Source: Acidobacteriota bacterium (GTDB taxonomy: Bacteria > Acidobacteriota > Terriglobia > Bryobacterales > UBA6623). From it: 64,000 nt of DNA. Below the pieces are notes generated by a model. The model did no database searches and had not been told where the DNA came from. It worked only from the letters and a program-made list of their open reading frames with translations. Made by a program: the position numbers and the translations under genes. Every line of letters begins with the position of its first letter. The first letter of the stretch is position 1. The stretch lies in contig WGMB01000003.1 of the NCBI GenBank assembly GCA_016125275.1, forward strand, positions 1,715,896 through 1,779,895, read 5' to 3'. Below are positions 36,883 through 45,549 of this stretch, in pieces.

Positions 36883-37708
36883 GCGCTTCCTCCTTTACGG
36901 CGCCGGGGTTGCTGGCGCGGCCCAGACCCATGTTGGTCTTGGCGCGATAGTAGCTGAAGCCCATCTCGTCGAGAATCGGGGCCAGCAGCTTGTCCTCGCC
37001 CGCCTCGTCGCACTTGGTGGAGATGCCCACCGCCGTCACGGTGTCGATCCGCTTGTTCACGTCGCGGACGGTCTCGAGAATCGACGGCGCTTCCTTGATG
37101 GTCGTCTTGATCTCGACGATGGCCGACAGGATCTTCTCGTTGAGAATGTCCTCGCGCAAATCGCCGGTCTTCTTGTCGACCATCAGATGCGTGATGGGAT
37201 TCTTCTGCTCGAAGGCCACTCCCATCGCCGCCAGCGCATGCGTCATCTCCTGGATGTCGCGGAACCGCACGCCCACGCCCGGCCGGCCGAACTCGATCGT
37301 GTAGCCGACCTCGCCCACGCCCACCCGCGGGTGCACGTCGTTGGTCTTCACCTCTTCGGTGCCGCGGCCCTTGATGCCGGTGGAGACGTGCTCCACGACC
37401 GGGTCCGAAAACACCTGCCGCACCACCCGAGGCATCTGCAACTCGTTCATCTGGAACGCCGCCGTCGGGCAAACGTCCGGCTCGGGCTCGAAGCGGAACA
37501 AAAACGTCTTGGCCAGCTTGCGGATCGTACGGACCATCGTGGGATTCAGGTGTTCCTGACTCATCCCGCGAAAGCAGGTCCCGCACTCGACGCACTCCTC
37601 TTCGTTGATCGTCGCCCTCTTGATGGCCGGATCAATATAGATGGCGCCCATCGGGCAGACGGGAACGCAGTTGGCGCACGCAACGCATTTGCTCGGATCA
37701 ATCCTCAT
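36854..37708 (-). CDS. Ferredoxin-domain Fe-S protein of unknown function
   Basis: 284 aa. N-terminus is a 2[4Fe-4S] ferredoxin module: C8-x2-C11-x2-C14-x3-C18-P, then C39-x2-C42-x2-C45, with the final Cys-Pro pair delayed to C80-P81 by a 30-residue insertion (MSQEHLNPTMVRTIRKLA). Residues 95-284 are an alpha/beta domain I cannot name (DVHPRVGVGEVGYTIEFG, FEQKNPITHLMVDKKTG, AVGISTKCDEAGEDKLLAP). The frame is open to 38686, but the ATG at 37708 starts directly on the ferredoxin. The gene overlaps the next one by 29 bases. Probably an electron-transfer or Fe-S-dependent partner of that protein. Confidence 0.78.
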   Translation of the reverse strand: MRIDPSKCVACANCVPVCPMGAIYIDPAIKRATINEEECVECGTCFRGMSQEHLNPTMVRTIRKLAKTFLFRFEPEPDVCPTAAFQMNELQMPRVVRQVFSDPVVEHVSTGIKGRGTEEVKTNDVHPRVGVGEVGYTIEFGRPGVGVRFRDIQEMTHALAAMGVAFEQKNPITHLMVDKKTGDLREDILNEKILSAIVEIKTTIKEAPSILETVRDVNKRIDTVTAVGISTKCDEAGEDKLLAPILDEMGFSYYRAKTNMGLGRASNPGAVKEEAHDEHLASVR

Positions 37709-37813
37709 GACGCCGACTCCCCTCGACTGGCAAGATTGTGAGTCTAGCACATGGAGCGAGCGGGTTATCGATACTCTATTGCCTAGCGTGCAGAACCGCA
37801 CCCCCGTCGGGGC

Positions 37814-37853
37814 GCAAAAAAACGCCGCCCGGGGGCCGTGACCGCCCGGGCGG
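37814..37853 (-). terminator. Intrinsic terminator after the SDR gene
   Basis: On the minus strand CCGCCCGGG and CCCGGGCGG (37853-37845 and 37833-37825) form a perfect 9-bp stem followed by CG and seven T residues. It lies 44 bases past the SDR stop and insulates the Fe-S module from that operon. Confidence 0.88.
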
Positions 37854-37896
37854 GATCTGCTGACAAAAAAAGTGGAACGCCGGAGGCCGGCCGCGG

Positions 37897-38652
37897 CTAC
37901 TGCGCGATCCAGCCGCCGTCGATCACGATGTCCGTACCGGTGATGAAGCCGGCTTCGTTCGAGCACAAGAAGACGGCCAGCGCGCCGATCTCGCGCACCT
38001 GTCCCCAGCGCCCGATCGGAATCCGCTCCAGAAACATCTTGTTCTTCTCGGGGTCCTCGATCAGCGGCTTGTTCATCTCGGTGGCGAACGGTCCGGGGCT
38101 GATGCCGTTGACCGTCACGCCGTCGGAGGCGAGCTCCAGCGCCAGCGACTTCGTGAAGCCGATCAAGCCCGCCTTGGTCGTCGAGTAACCGGTGCGGTTG
38201 GGCAGCGAGACGTGCGACATGATCGACGTCATGTTCAGGATGCGGCCCCACTTCTTGGCCTTCATCCCCGGTACGAACGCCCGCGAGCACAGGAACGGCC
38301 CCGTCAGGTTGACGCCCAGGATCTCGTTCCACTCGTCCAACGTGAAGTCCACGATGGACTTGCGGTTGTTGATGCCCGCGTTGTTGATCAGGATGTCGGC
38401 GACGCCGAGCTTCTCCTTGACCTCCGCGGCCATCTCGCTGACGGCGGCCTCCTCGGTGACGTCGGCGACGATCGCCTCGGCCTTGCCTCCGGCGGCGCGG
38501 ATGCCTTCCACCACTTGGTGAAGCAGCTCCCCGCTGCGGGCGACCAGCGCCACCGCGGCGCCGGCCTTCGCCAGCGATTCCGACATCTGGCGCCCCAGGC
38601 CCTTGCTGGCTCCGGTGACGACGGCGACGCGACCTTCCAGTTGTGCGCTCAT
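37897..38652 (-). CDS. Short-chain dehydrogenase/reductase (SDR)
   Basis: 251-aa classical SDR. NAD(P) motif T13-G-A-S-K-G-L-G20; NNAG in ILINNAGINN; catalytic Ser, Tyr and Lys in NMTSIMSHVSLPNRTGYSTTK; the C-terminal GTDIVIDGGW is typical of gluconate 5-dehydrogenase and 3-oxoacyl-reductase relatives. The substrate is probably a sugar or keto acid. ATG at 38652 with an AAAGGAG ribosome site; the open upstream frame is not part of the family. It follows the DUF481 gene on the same strand by 62 bases. Confidence 0.9.
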   Translation of the reverse strand: MSAQLEGRVAVVTGASKGLGRQMSESLAKAGAAVALVARSGELLHQVVEGIRAAGGKAEAIVADVTEEAAVSEMAAEVKEKLGVADILINNAGINNRKSIVDFTLDEWNEILGVNLTGPFLCSRAFVPGMKAKKWGRILNMTSIMSHVSLPNRTGYSTTKAGLIGFTKSLALELASDGVTVNGISPGPFATEMNKPLIEDPEKNKMFLERIPIGRWGQVREIGALAVFLCSNEAGFITGTDIVIDGGWIAQ

Positions 38653-38714
38653 AGCTCTCCTTTGCAAAAGAACACGAGTATACCAACCGGCCCCGGCCGC
38701 CCCGCCCGCCCCGG

Positions 38715-39812
38715 CTAGCGCAGCTTCTCGGAGCCGAACACCACCCGCACGCCCGTGGTCATCAGCACGTCGTTGGTCAGTCGGCCCGGAACAGGGTTGC
38801 TCAAGTAGCGGTCCGAGAGCGTCAGGTGCCAGCCGAGCCACTTGAAGATGTCAGTGGTCAGCGATGTATCAAATTGGATACGGTAGGCGCCCGTGTTGCT
38901 CATGTTCGGGTAGAGCGCCAGCCGCTCGGTCAGTGAGGTGCGGTCGTTGACCTGCAGCGACAGCTCCTGGCCGCCCACGATTTCCGCCGAGCGCCGCGTG
39001 ATGTCGTTCTGGAAGAACTCTTGGTTGAACGTCGCGCCGCCGAAGAAGTCGAACGTCGCGCGGTCGGACCGGATCAGGTAGTAGCCCAAGCCGCCGCCGA
39101 TGACGTTGCGCAGATCGAGGGACTGGAACTTGTCGTGCTCCAGGTCCAGGAACCCGAACGTGAACATCTTGTCGGTCACGTTGACCTCATAGCGCGTGCC
39201 GCCGCGGATGGCGTTGGCCGTCGTCACCGTCGCGCTGTCGGCCGTGCCGGCGTTGGCTTCGGCGAACACCGAGGTGAAGTAGAGCTTGATCGTGTCGCGC
39301 TTGGTCTGGCGCGTGGCCCCCGCCGAGTTGGTGAACGACCGCGTCTTGGAGTTGCCGGTGGTCATCGCCAAGCCGGTGTCGAAGTAGCCCCGCCAGAAGT
39401 CCGTCAGCTTCGGATTGCGCAGGCGCTCGATGGAGGCCTGGTAGGCCTGCTCGGCCGCTTCGTTGCGCAGCACCGCCACCTGCTCGATCGGAATGTCGAC
39501 CGCGCCCGAGCTCGGCGTCTGCACGGTGAACTTCTCGCCCTCGGTCTTCACCGGGCCCACCAGAGTCTGCCCCTCTTCTGAGGTGACGTAGAGCTTCTCG
39601 GGAGATTCCACGCCCACAACGGCGTCCCATTGGATCTCCACTTCGCCCAGAAACTCGGTCTTCATCTTCAACGTTTTTTCGTTGGATTCCACGACCGAAC
39701 CGCTCACCCGGTCGCCATTGCGCAGGGTGACCACATCCGCCGCCAAAGGGGCGGCCAGGAACGCCAGCAGGACGCCGGCGAGGCTGAGATTCACGTGGGT
39801 ATAACGATGCAT
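38715..39812 (-). CDS. DUF481-family outer-membrane protein
   Basis: 365 aa with a signal peptide (LAGVLLAFLAAPLAAD). Residues 25-130 form a small beta-domain (VVTLRNGDRVSGSVVES, repeated LKMKTEFLGEVEI), and 140-365 form the DUF481 beta-barrel: aromatic-alternating strands such as FWRGYFDTGLAMTTGNS and KMFTFGFLDLEHDKFQ. The last residues, VRVVFGSEKLR, do not end in an aromatic. E. coli YdiY is a relative; function unknown. AAGGAG lies nine bases before the ATG at 39812. Confidence 0.85.
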   Translation of the reverse strand: MHRYTHVNLSLAGVLLAFLAAPLAADVVTLRNGDRVSGSVVESNEKTLKMKTEFLGEVEIQWDAVVGVESPEKLYVTSEEGQTLVGPVKTEGEKFTVQTPSSGAVDIPIEQVAVLRNEAAEQAYQASIERLRNPKLTDFWRGYFDTGLAMTTGNSKTRSFTNSAGATRQTKRDTIKLYFTSVFAEANAGTADSATVTTANAIRGGTRYEVNVTDKMFTFGFLDLEHDKFQSLDLRNVIGGGLGYYLIRSDRATFDFFGGATFNQEFFQNDITRRSAEIVGGQELSLQVNDRTSLTERLALYPNMSNTGAYRIQFDTSLTTDIFKWLGWHLTLSDRYLSNPVPGRLTNDVLMTTGVRVVFGSEKLR

Positions 39813-39892
39813 CGAAGCGACTCCTTCTCTCTTCAATCATGCAAGAAACGAGGCCGCTTTGGGCGGTTACGGCGAGCGTTTCTTTGAAGCTT

Positions 39893-40441
39893 CTATCCTA
39901 TCCTGTATTTCGCGAAAAGCAGAGCCATCGTCGCCAGGTACCCGAGCAGGGCCTGGTACTCGCGATTGCGCAGGTAGAGGTCCGGGCGGAAGGGCGGCCC
40001 GCCGGAGTAGCGCGGCGCCAGCGCGGGCCACAGCCGCGGCACCCGCCGGCGGTACTCGTCGAAGCCGGGCAGGATCTTCGCCAAGTGGCTCTCCTCCTCG
40101 CCCACCACCGGCAGATAGTAGGCCAGGAAGAACCCCACCAGCGCCAGCCCGATCGCGACATGCGCGCCCGCCATGGCCAGCCCGATGCCCGTGACCAAGG
40201 TCCCCACGTAGAGAGGGTTGCGCACATGGGCGTAGGGGCCCGAGGTCGCTAACTGCTGGTTCTTGGCCAGGTGCCCGGCCGCCCAGGCGCGGATCGCCAC
40301 GCCCAGCGCGCCCACCGCGCCGCCCAGCAGCAACGACGAGCCCGTCGGCCGCGCCAACCACAAGAAGGCGCCCAACACCAGAAACCCCGCCGTCACGCGG
40401 GTGCGCGCGGCGAACTCTGCGTACTTCTTCGGAAACGGCAT
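39893..40441 (-). CDS. Isoprenylcysteine carboxyl methyltransferase-family membrane protein
   Basis: 182-aa integral membrane methyltransferase-like protein with about four helices. Family signature: TSGPYAHVRNPLYVGTLV, where the R-N-P-x-Y motif and the following Gly bind S-adenosylmethionine, then LPVVGEEESHLAKILPGFDEY with the conserved E-E. Bacterial members methylate unknown lipids or small molecules. The gene starts 11 bases after the LptD stop and should be co-transcribed with it, hinting at an envelope-lipid role. ATG at 40441; the open frame upstream is antisense to lptD reading. Confidence 0.87.
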   Translation of the reverse strand: MPFPKKYAEFAARTRVTAGFLVLGAFLWLARPTGSSLLLGGAVGALGVAIRAWAAGHLAKNQQLATSGPYAHVRNPLYVGTLVTGIGLAMAGAHVAIGLALVGFFLAYYLPVVGEEESHLAKILPGFDEYRRRVPRLWPALAPRYSGGPPFRPDLYLRNREYQALLGYLATMALLFAKYRIG

Positions 40442-40452
40442 CAGCGGCGACT

Positions 40453-42708
40453 CTAGAAGAACCTCTCCTGCGGACGCAACGTGCCGAACGAGCCGATGTT
40501 GGCGATCGACAGGCTCACCCGGAACTGGTTCGAGTTCAGCGTCTGGCCGATGGCGTAACGCCGAAACTCGACGCCGAAACCGCAGCAGTCGGTGTTGTAG
40601 CTGATCTGCGACGCCGAATAGATGAAGATCCTCTGGCGGTAGTCGTACAGGTTGCTCAACGCCACGTTCCAGCCGCGGCGGTTGAAGTCCCCAAACCCCA
40701 CCAGCATGCTGATCTGGTTCGACGCCGGCGACAGCGTGGTCGGCGCCCGCACCGCGTTGTGGCCGATGCCCGCCCGAATCAGCGACGTCACCTGGTAGTC
40801 GAACGCCACGCTCGAGTTCACGATCTTCTCCCGCAACGGGTCGTAGTCGGTGCGCCACTCCAGGCCCGCCTTGTAGGTCGGACGCGTGCGCAGGGACATC
40901 ATGATCGGCGAGTAGTTGCGGTTCTGGTCGAAGAACGCAAACGGCGTCAGGTCGATCGAAGACCGCAGCACGTTGCGATGGCCGGGCGCGATGGCCCCGC
41001 CCAGCGTGGGGTCCAGGTAGCGCCGCTGCCAAATCTCGAGCGAGGCGATCTCGCGCGTCTCGCCGGTGGATGTGCGCTTGCTGTAGAGCCGCTGCGTCAG
41101 CGAGAAATCCACCTCGTTGGTGTTGTTGAGTAGGTCCCGGTCGTCGATGCGCACGACCGCGTCGAAGTCGTCGACGCCGGTGGTGTAGCGGTAGCGCATC
41201 CGCGGCTCGATCACGTGCTTCACCTTGTCGCCCAGCCAACTCGGCCCGTTGAAGATCCGCTGCAGGGCCGGCGGCGCAATGTCCACCGAGACCTCGGCGG
41301 CCGCCCGATACAGGTTCGTGCCGACGATCTGGTCGCCCACCCGCTGCTGGCCGTAGCCGGTGATGCGCCCGCCGAACGTCGGCGTCACGTTCCAGCCCTT
41401 CCAGTCGAAGTTCGAGGTCACCCGCGGAAAGAAGTCGCCGCGCTGTACGTAGCGACGGGTCTGGAAGGCCGGCTGGCTGCGGCTGACCAGGTCAAAGGCG
41501 CTGTCGAGCGAGAAGTACACGGGCGCCTTGCCGCCCAGCAACTGGTGGTCGGTGGCGTTGAATTCGAGGTTCGGCAGCTTGCGGATCACCACCGTGTCGT
41601 CGCGCTCGGTGCTCTGGAAGTTTTCATCCCGCAGCAGCGAGGCGTTGACCGAGAAGCTCGAGAAGTTCTTCGTCACGAAGCCGATCGAGCGCACCTGCGA
41701 GAACACCGCTTCCTGGTAGGTCTGCGTGAAGGCCTGCCGGAACTCGAGCGAGCTCAGGTACTTGATGTCCGCCACGCCGCGAAACCCGCCCGGCAGCTTG
41801 GCCACGCCGCGCATCGAAAACGACTTGCCGCCCTGCTTGCGGCGGTCTCCGTTGTCGAGCAGCAACCCGCGGTCCTTCACGCCGAAGAAGTTGGCGTCGA
41901 AGTAGGAGTTCTGCGTCGGCCGGCCGCGAATCGCCGCCTGGGTGGCGAAGCCCCGCGAGGTGTACAGCGTGCCCGTCAAGGTCGCGTCGTAGCTGCGGTT
42001 GATCGCCCAGTAGTAGGACTCCCCCATCACGAAGCCGTAGCGCGAGCTCGTGCCCACGTTCGGCGTCAGAAAGCCGCTGCGCCGCGGCAGCCGTTCCAGC
42101 GACTTCTTGAACACCGGCAGGTAGAACAGCGGCGCGCCCTTCAGCCGAAACACGCCGTTGCGGATGGTGGCGTACTCGCCCGGCGCGATCTTCGTCTTCG
42201 GCGACTTCATCGTCCACCAGGGGTGTTCCGGATCGCAGTTGGTGACCAGACCGTCCACCACCACGTAGTTGTCGGCCGTCTTGTGCACGATCGGGGCGTC
42301 GAGATAGAACGGGTTGTCGGTGCTGAGCACCCGCGGGCCTCCCTGCGAGGCCGAGGTCACCGTACCGTGCGTGACGTAGAACGTCCCCAGCTCGGTCTGC
42401 GTGTTGTAGGCCACCTTGTCGGCGTAGAGATCCTCCTTGCCGTTGAGGTTGCGGTAGTGCACGTTGCCGCGCGCTTCCATCTCGCCGGTATCGTCGTTGT
42501 AGTCCACCTCGTCGGCGGTCACCACGATCGAGCCGGTGCGCACCTCCACGTCGCCCCGCAGGCGGCTCACCGGGCCGTCATTTTCCTGGATGCGGGCGAA
42601 GATCTGGGTGCCGTCGACCGGCGGAGGCTCGACCGCCACGTCGGCTGTCCACGCCGCCGGGGCGCACAGGGCCAGAATCGCCAGCGTAGCGATGCGTCTC
42701 AAAAACAC
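40453..42708 (-). CDS. lptD: LPS-assembly protein LptD
   Basis: 751-aa outer-membrane beta-barrel that, with LptE, places lipopolysaccharide in the outer leaflet. GTG start at 42708 gives signal peptide VFLRRIATLAILALCAPAAW. The N-terminal LptA-like beta-jellyroll has GDVEVRTGSIVVTADEVDY and MEARGNVHYRN; the barrel (about 230-751) includes LPRRSGFLTPNVGTSSRYG and SNLYDYRQRIFIYSASQISY and ends RPQERFF with the terminal Phe typical for BAM substrates. A C173 neighbour (VTNCDPEHPWW) and the CC pair late in the barrel (NTDCCGFGVEF) match the disulfides of the family. It marks the host as an LPS-bearing diderm. Confidence 0.93.
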   Translation of the reverse strand: MFLRRIATLAILALCAPAAWTADVAVEPPPVDGTQIFARIQENDGPVSRLRGDVEVRTGSIVVTADEVDYNDDTGEMEARGNVHYRNLNGKEDLYADKVAYNTQTELGTFYVTHGTVTSASQGGPRVLSTDNPFYLDAPIVHKTADNYVVVDGLVTNCDPEHPWWTMKSPKTKIAPGEYATIRNGVFRLKGAPLFYLPVFKKSLERLPRRSGFLTPNVGTSSRYGFVMGESYYWAINRSYDATLTGTLYTSRGFATQAAIRGRPTQNSYFDANFFGVKDRGLLLDNGDRRKQGGKSFSMRGVAKLPGGFRGVADIKYLSSLEFRQAFTQTYQEAVFSQVRSIGFVTKNFSSFSVNASLLRDENFQSTERDDTVVIRKLPNLEFNATDHQLLGGKAPVYFSLDSAFDLVSRSQPAFQTRRYVQRGDFFPRVTSNFDWKGWNVTPTFGGRITGYGQQRVGDQIVGTNLYRAAAEVSVDIAPPALQRIFNGPSWLGDKVKHVIEPRMRYRYTTGVDDFDAVVRIDDRDLLNNTNEVDFSLTQRLYSKRTSTGETREIASLEIWQRRYLDPTLGGAIAPGHRNVLRSSIDLTPFAFFDQNRNYSPIMMSLRTRPTYKAGLEWRTDYDPLREKIVNSSVAFDYQVTSLIRAGIGHNAVRAPTTLSPASNQISMLVGFGDFNRRGWNVALSNLYDYRQRIFIYSASQISYNTDCCGFGVEFRRYAIGQTLNSNQFRVSLSIANIGSFGTLRPQERFF

Positions 42709-42803
42709 GATTACGCGCCGGACCCGGCGCAGGGTCTCGAAACCTCTAGCGTAAGCTTTCCCGAGCGGGGGAGGCGAGCGGTCCGCCGGCCGGCGCCGGT
42801 GCG

Positions 42804-43880
42804 TTACAACCCCAGCGCGTCGCGCGCGTAGGCCAGGCCCTTGCGATTGTTCTCGTCCTCCAGCCGCAACTGCTCCTCCACCGGCAAGGCGCTGATCCGC
42901 GGCAGCGGCTCCTGGGGCTGGGTCCGCTTCACGGTCATCACGGTAAAGGCCAGGTCGCGGCCCGGCAGATCGTCGGGGCCGAACGTCGCCCAGTACTTCT
43001 CGGTCATCCAGGGCACGTCGAGGGCGTCGCGCGTCATCGTCTCCAAGGTGAACCGGATGCCCGGCTGAGCCCCGCGCAGGATGTTCACCATCCGCTTCAG
43101 GTCCAGAATGCCCTCGCCCAGCGGCGCGTCTAGCAGCCGGAAGCCGTCTTCGTACTCTTGCAGCACGTGATCCTTGATGTGGCTCGAATAGGCGAACGGC
43201 GCGAACGCCTCGGCCACATCCAGCGGATCTTCCATCAGCGTGTAGTTGTTGCCGAAGTCCACCGTCACCCCCACGTACTCGCTCTGCAACCGGTCCAGCA
43301 GGGCGAGCATGTCGGGAATGCGCAGGTTCTTGTGGTTCTCCACGGCCGCTTTCAGGCCCATCTTGCGCAGCGTCGGCTCCGCCAACGTCAGCTTGCGCCA
43401 AGCCTGCTTGCGGGCCTGCTCGAACGACTCCATCGACCCCTGGTCCTCATAGCGCCGCCCGGGAAACAGGGTCGTGCGGATGACCTTCGCGCCGGCGTTG
43501 CGCACCGCCTTGCAAAAGTCTCGAAAGGCGTCGATCTCGGTGTCGTCGTTGGGCAACGGGCCGGAAGCCTCGAAGTACATGCCGTACTCCTCGCACTTGG
43601 CGCGAACGGCCTTGGCGTAGGAGGTGGAAACCTCGCCCAGGCCCGCCTGCACCCCTCCCGCGCCGAGCTCATGGCAGTAGTCCAGAAAGCGCAGCGTCTC
43701 GGTCAGCGGCTCGCGGCCGGCCTCCCGGTCGTAGCGCGTCCGCAGGTGGTAGCCCGCGCTTCCCACGCCCACCTGCGTCATGGGTCCTTTGGGAGCGGCC
43801 GAAGCCGACGGCAGGGCCCATGGGGCGAGCGCGGCCCCGAGGCCGGCGGCGTGAATCTGGCGACGCGTCCAGGTCTTCAT
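42804..43880 (-). CDS. Tat-exported sugar phosphate isomerase/epimerase-like TIM barrel
   Basis: 358-aa TIM-barrel protein, longer than the other three copies because of an extra C-terminal 60 residues (ISALPVEEQLRLEDENNRKG). Tat-type leader KTWTRRQIHAAGLGAALAPW. Barrel ligands: E in AAVENHKNLR, D in TVDFGNNYTLMEDP, H in SSHIKDHVLQ and E in FTLETMTRDALDVPW. ATG at 43880. It stands alone, 95 bases upstream of lptD on the same strand and divergent from the toxin-domain gene. Substrate unknown. Confidence 0.87.
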   Translation of the reverse strand: MKTWTRRQIHAAGLGAALAPWALPSASAAPKGPMTQVGVGSAGYHLRTRYDREAGREPLTETLRFLDYCHELGAGGVQAGLGEVSTSYAKAVRAKCEEYGMYFEASGPLPNDDTEIDAFRDFCKAVRNAGAKVIRTTLFPGRRYEDQGSMESFEQARKQAWRKLTLAEPTLRKMGLKAAVENHKNLRIPDMLALLDRLQSEYVGVTVDFGNNYTLMEDPLDVAEAFAPFAYSSHIKDHVLQEYEDGFRLLDAPLGEGILDLKRMVNILRGAQPGIRFTLETMTRDALDVPWMTEKYWATFGPDDLPGRDLAFTVMTVKRTQPQEPLPRISALPVEEQLRLEDENNRKGLAYARDALGL

Positions 43881-43971
43881 CGAAGTGGAGCGTAGCACTC
43901 CGGCCTTTTCAAGTCGATTCGGCTCCCCGCCGGGTGCATAATCTCCGCAGGGCGGCCGGGAGGAGAGCGTC

Positions 43972-45540
43972 GTGAGGGATCGTCTTCTGCTGTGGGTCTG
44001 GCTGGCGGCCGCCGGGGCCGCCTCGGCGTCGGGCCAATACACCGAGTCGGTGCGCCTGCCCAAGGAGGTCGACACCGAGCAGGTCGGCGGCATCGCCGCC
44101 GGACGCCTCATCATGGACCTCCAGCGCTCGCAGCTCGGCGTGCTGCGCTGTCAGGCCGGCGAGGCCTTCGTGGCGCTCAAGCTGCGCCACGGCAGCGCCG
44201 TCGACTTCCTCCAGATCGGCTGCGCGCCGGTCGAATGCCGCGACGGCCGTTGCTCCTGGCAGAGAGCCACCTGGGCGGCCTCGGCCGGCAGCAAGGGCGG
44301 CGGCTTCGTCACCGTCGACCAGTCCTGCCCGGCCGATTCGGTCATCACCGGCTTCAACGCCGCCACCAACTTCGCCGGCGCCTTCGCCTACGACCTGCAG
44401 ATCGAGTGCAGCCGCATGGCCGGCCGGCCTCCCATCTCCTTCATCAACGGCCTCACGGTGGTGCCGGTGGCGACCGGCTCAGCGGTCTACGCCCAGCGCC
44501 GCGACGAGACCACCGGCCGCCCGGTGGCGCTGGAGCAGCCCTCGGTGCGGGCGAGCTGCCGGTCCGAGAGCGCCACGGCGGTCTCCTACGCCATGGGCCG
44601 CTACGGCGTGCAGCCCACGCCGGTCGTCCAGGCCCTCTCGTTCTATTGCGCCGACCGCGCCTCGTCCGCCCGCGACGAAGAGCTCGTCTCCCTGGCCGCG
44701 CAGCTTCGCGCCGACGCCGCCCGCCTGAAGGCCATGGGCGAGACCGCCGCCGACCACTTCCTGTTCGGCGTCAGCGAGACCATGGTCGCCACCCTGGAGT
44801 ACTTTGCCGAGCCGCATTGGCAGGACGGCGGCGTCGTCACGCAAACCGCCCAGCAGCTCTTCGACTTCCTGATGCTGCCCAGCGATCAGCGCAACCAGAT
44901 GCTGGCGCAGGCCGCCTCGGACGCCTGGAAGCTCTTCACCACGGACCCGGCCCGTTTCTTTGGGCAGAACGCCCAGGACCTCATCCCCGCCGGAGCCGGC
45001 ACAAAGGCTCTGGAGGCCGCCCGCGCCGCCGCCAAGAGTCTGCTGCGGATCAACAAGTACGGGCAGAAGTTCGGCACGATGGGCTTTCTGCTGCGCGGCA
45101 GCAAGTTCAACCCGGCCGGCAGCACGACCAACTGCTTCCTGTGCTCGGTGGCCTATGACCGTACGCGCGCCACCAAGCGCATGTGGGTCGCTCCCGAGGG
45201 CCCCATCGTGGACTCCAACACCATCCACGGCTACCTGCGCTCGAACTACGGCTACCGGGCTCTCGACCCCAACCACGGCCCCGACGGCTTGGCCGCCCAT
45301 CGGCTGGGAATGCCCGTGCCGAGCTCACGGGAGCAGATCGAGCGCTCCTTGATGGGTCTCGCCGACCCCGACGCCCGCGGCCTCGTCTTCGTCAAATCGC
45401 CCAGCGAGGCGAACGGCCACATCTTCAACGCCTTCAAGCACGACGGCCAGGTGTACTTCTACGACGCGCAAGGGGGCTTCTACGCCAACTCGGCGAGCTT
45501 CCCGTTCAACGCCGACGTGATGTTCTACCGCACGAACTGA
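43972..45540 (+). CDS. Secreted protein with C-terminal papain-like (Tox-PL) deamidase domain
   Basis: 522 aa. GTG start behind GGGAGGAG. Signal peptide 1-20. Residues 50-230 are a Cys-rich beta region (C60, C84, C89, C94, C119, C146, C196, C226) with VDQSCPADSVITGFNA and YDLQIECSRM, likely disulfide-bonded and outside the cell. A helical stretch (about 235-375) leads to a C-terminal domain with C388 (STTNCFLCSVAYDR), H483 (NGHIFNAFKHDGQVYF) and D498-A-Q500 (YDAQGG), the Cys-His-Asp/Gln order of papain-like toxin domains that deamidate or cleave target proteins. No T6SS, Rhs, CdiA or immunity gene is adjacent. Could be an effector, or a secreted protease. Confidence 0.75.
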   Translation: MRDRLLLWVWLAAAGAASASGQYTESVRLPKEVDTEQVGGIAAGRLIMDLQRSQLGVLRCQAGEAFVALKLRHGSAVDFLQIGCAPVECRDGRCSWQRATWAASAGSKGGGFVTVDQSCPADSVITGFNAATNFAGAFAYDLQIECSRMAGRPPISFINGLTVVPVATGSAVYAQRRDETTGRPVALEQPSVRASCRSESATAVSYAMGRYGVQPTPVVQALSFYCADRASSARDEELVSLAAQLRADAARLKAMGETAADHFLFGVSETMVATLEYFAEPHWQDGGVVTQTAQQLFDFLMLPSDQRNQMLAQAASDAWKLFTTDPARFFGQNAQDLIPAGAGTKALEAARAAAKSLLRINKYGQKFGTMGFLLRGSKFNPAGSTTNCFLCSVAYDRTRATKRMWVAPEGPIVDSNTIHGYLRSNYGYRALDPNHGPDGLAAHRLGMPVPSSREQIERSLMGLADPDARGLVFVKSPSEANGHIFNAFKHDGQVYFYDAQGGFYANSASFPFNADVMFYRTN

Positions 45541-45549
45541 CGCGGTTTG

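Noticed and set aside
36854..38686. 610-aa ORF joining the ferredoxin protein to upstream sequence
   Set aside because: The upstream part is out of frame with the SDR gene and crosses a strong terminator; the ferredoxin domain starts at 37708.
41215..42831. 538-aa plus-strand ORF inside lptD
   Set aside because: Shadow frame; lptD on the other strand is complete with signal peptide and terminal Phe.
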